A stretch of 6,364 nucleotides of DNA from assembly GCA_041476545.1 (NCBI GenBank), contig JBGOTP010000296.1, forward strand, positions 1 to 6,364, read 5' to 3'. The notes under the pieces are model-generated. The model was given only the letters and a program-made list of their open reading frames with translations. It was not told the DNA's origin and ran no database searches. This stretch comes from JBGOTP01 sp041476545 (GTDB lineage Bacteria > Acidobacteriota > Vicinamibacteria > Vicinamibacterales > CAVVIG01). The position numbers were made by a program, and so were the translations under genes. Of the stretch, positions 5,267 to 6,364 are shown in pieces. Within the stretch, counting starts at the first letter, position 1; every line of letters begins with the position of its first letter.

Positions 5267-5368
5267 AATCCCACGAATCTCCAATCCCGAACCCCAAATC
5301 CCTTCCTGAATTCAATCCCCCCAATCCCGAATCCCACGAATCCCGAACCCCGAACCCCAAATCCCTTC
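5267..5368. repeat. Direct repeat of 39 bp built from 7-nt AATCCCG-like units
   Basis: Copy 1 is 5267-5305 and copy 2 is 5330-5368; they agree at 36 of 39 positions. Both start AATCCCACG, continue with 7-nt units (AATCTCC, AATCCCG in copy 1; AATCCCG, AACCCCG in copy 2), and end with AACCCC, AAATCCC, TTC. The 24 bp between them hold more AATCCC. The first A of copy 1 is the A of the IS630 target TA, so the element landed on its edge. The stretch lies directly upstream of the glycosyltransferase start and reads open in that frame, but as a Pro/Asn-rich sequence unlike protein. Confidence 0.8.
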
Positions 5369-5371
5369 TGC

Positions 5372-5377
5372 TACACT
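5372..5377 (+). promoter_or_regulatory. Possible -10 box of the glycosyltransferase operon, leaderless type
   Basis: TACACT ends 6 nt before GTG 5384, so transcription would begin at or next to the start codon. There is no Shine-Dalgarno before this GTG and no clear -35 in the repeat upstream. A leaderless mRNA is an inference from spacing alone. Confidence 0.35.
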
Positions 5378-5383
5378 CCGCCC

Positions 5384-6187
5384 GTGCCGAAGCTCTCGGT
5401 CACGGTCATCACCAAAAACGAAGCCGCGCACATCGGCGCAGCGCTGCAGTCGGTCGCGTGGGCCGACGAGCTGATCGTCGTCGACTCCGGCAGCAGCGAC
5501 GACACCACGGCGATCGCGCGACAGCACAAGGCGCGCGTGACGGTGCGCGAGTGGACCGGGTACGTCGCGCAGAAGAACTACGCGGCGTCGATCGCGAGCC
5601 ACGACTGGATCCTGTCGATCGACGCCGACGAGCGCGTGACGCCGGAACTCGCGCGCGAGATCCAGGCGTGCATGACCACCGATCCGCCGCGCGCGGGCTA
5701 CCGAATGCCACGGGTCACCTGGCATCTCGGCCGCTGGATTCGGACGACCGACTGGTATCCCGACGATCAGCTGCGCCTCTACGATCGGCGTGCCGCTGAG
5801 TGGACAGGCAAGTACGTGCACGAGTCGGTCTCGGTGCACGGGAGCGCCAGCCTTCAGGCGAGCGACGCGATCGGCAGGCTGCGCGGCGAGCTTCAGCACT
5901 ACGCGTATCGCGACATCGCCGATCATCTCGACACCATCGACCGCTATACGACCTACGCCGCCCGCCAGATGCACGAGGAAGGGCGCCGGGCGGGCCTCGT
6001 GCAGATCGCTATCCATCCGCCGCTGGCCTTCCTGCGCAACTACGTCGCGCACGGCGGCATGCGAGACGGCGTTCCCGGCTTCATCATCTCGACGCTCAAC
6101 ACGTACTACGTCTTCCTGAAGTTCGCGAAGCTCTGGGAGATTCGAAACGAAGAACGAAGAACGCAGAACGCAGAACGTAGAACGTAG
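5384..6187 (+). CDS. Family-2 glycosyltransferase, LPS-core (WaaE/KdtX) type
   Basis: 267 aa, GT-A fold, transferring a sugar from a nucleotide-sugar to a glycan acceptor at the cytoplasmic face of the inner membrane. Motifs in order: LSVTVITKNEAAHIG (4-18), the nucleotide-binding ELIVVDSGSSDDT (29-41), QKNYA (63-67), and the metal-binding DAD in SIDADERVTPE (80-82). The middle part (W(I)R..DWYPDDQLRLYDR) and C-terminal DGVPGFIISTLNTYYVFLKFAKLWE are typical of glucosyltransferases like WaaE. The start is taken as GTG 5384: the frame is open back to 5228, but that part is IS and repeat sequence. There is no Shine-Dalgarno. The last 13 residues (NEERRTQNAERRT) and the stop come from a heptamer repeat. 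The next glycosyltransferase starts 10 nt later. The exact sugar and acceptor are unknown. Confidence 0.88.
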   Translation: MPKLSVTVITKNEAAHIGAALQSVAWADELIVVDSGSSDDTTAIARQHKARVTVREWTGYVAQKNYAASIASHDWILSIDADERVTPELAREIQACMTTDPPRAGYRMPRVTWHLGRWIRTTDWYPDDQLRLYDRRAAEWTGKYVHESVSVHGSASLQASDAIGRLRGELQHYAYRDIADHLDTIDRYTTYAARQMHEEGRRAGLVQIAIHPPLAFLRNYVAHGGMRDGVPGFIISTLNTYYVFLKFAKLWEIRNEERRTQNAERRT

Positions 6188-6188
6188 A
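6147..6188. repeat. Tandem heptamer repeat ACGNAGA, six units in pairs
   Basis: Six contiguous 7-nt units differ only at base 4: ACGAAGA (6147, 6154), ACGCAGA (6161, 6168), ACGTAGA (6175, 6182), followed by a partial ACG. The variable base goes A, A, C, C, T, T. The repeat encodes the glycosyltransferase tail, provides its TAG stop (6185-6187) and fills the space before the next start codon. Confidence 0.9.
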
Positions 6189-6197
6189 ACGACGCCG

Positions 6198-6364
6198 ATG
6201 TTCTCTCTCCACATAGATACCGCGCGGACCTGGCGGGGCGGCCAGAATCAGGTGCTGCTCACCGTCGACGGCCTGCGGGCGATCGGGGAGCGCGCGGCGC
6301 TCGTCGCCCATCCCGACGGCGAGCTGCGCCGGCGCGCGTCGGAAGGACTCGATCTCATTCCGAT
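6198..6364 (+). CDS. Family-4-like glycosyltransferase, N-terminal end only
   Basis: 55 codons are visible before the window ends: MFSLHIDTARTWRGGQNQ at the start, then VLLTVDGLRAIGERAALVAHPDGEL. The HIDTxRxWRGGQxQ opening and the glycine-rich turn are typical of the first beta-strand and acceptor-binding loop of GT4 glycosyltransferases (GT-B fold). It starts 10 nt after the stop of the upstream glycosyltransferase, with repeat sequence in the place of a Shine-Dalgarno, so translational coupling or reinitiation is likely. The nucleotide-sugar binding C-terminal half is outside the window, so the assignment rests on the N-terminus. Confidence 0.72.
   Translation, partial: MFSLHIDTARTWRGGQNQVLLTVDGLRAIGERAALVAHPDGELRRRASEGLDLIP

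Noticed and set aside
5267..5368. CRISPR array
   Set aside because: There are only two 39-bp copies, themselves internally repetitive, with a 24-bp spacer of similar composition and no cas genes.
5228..5383. N-terminal extension of the glycosyltransferase
   Set aside because: It would begin inside IS630 ORF B and consist of translated AATCCC repeat. The GT2 fold begins directly after GTG 5384.
5312..6214. Minus-strand open frame of 300 codons
   Set aside because: It is an antisense shadow of the glycosyltransferase, begins and ends in repeat sequence, and has no motif.

Overview
This is a GC-rich bacterial chromosome segment with mostly housekeeping genes and one insertion sequence. The broad fit is a soil-type Acidobacteriota or myxobacterium-like lineage. 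That placement is inference from three things: the GC-rich codon use, an SCE4755-type LPMO-like protein, and phrase-like short repeats between genes. No marker here fixes the phylum by reading alone.

Layout, all genes on the + strand: (1) positions 1-54 hold the last 17 codons of a thiolase. A 3-hydroxybutyryl-CoA dehydrogenase follows (148-1005), so these are two successive enzymes of acyl-CoA / acetoacetyl-CoA metabolism. (2) A 341-bp gap carries hairpins, a heptamer repeat and a well-formed sigma-70-type promoter for recA (1347-2423). (3) A secreted, histidine-brace LPMO-like protein lies at 2549-3184. (4) A 384-bp gap contains a strong nested inverted-repeat structure and the promoter of a tRNA-Phe(GAA) gene (3569-3644). 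(5) A 161-aa protein of unknown function lies at 3766-4251. (6) A complete IS630-family element (4258-5265) is flanked by TA dinucleotides; its transposase is split over two frames at an A8 run. (7) A family-2 glycosyltransferase (5384-6187) is followed after 10 nt by the start of a family-4-like glycosyltransferase (6198 to the window edge). These two probably form a surface-glycan (LPS-core type) operon.

The most unusual feature is a set of short repeats with period 7 at four gene boundaries. They have different sequences (ACGNAGA, AATCCCG-like, AGCTGNN) but the same unit length. One copy set runs through the end of the glycosyltransferase gene and supplies its last 13 codons and its stop. 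They resemble in style the heptanucleotide STRR sequences described in cyanobacteria. Other points of interest are interleaved inverted repeats over the recA promoter, the nested stem-loop upstream of tRNA-Phe, the IS630 frameshift site and the unknown 161-aa protein. I found no defence system, CRISPR array, integrase or biosynthetic cluster.
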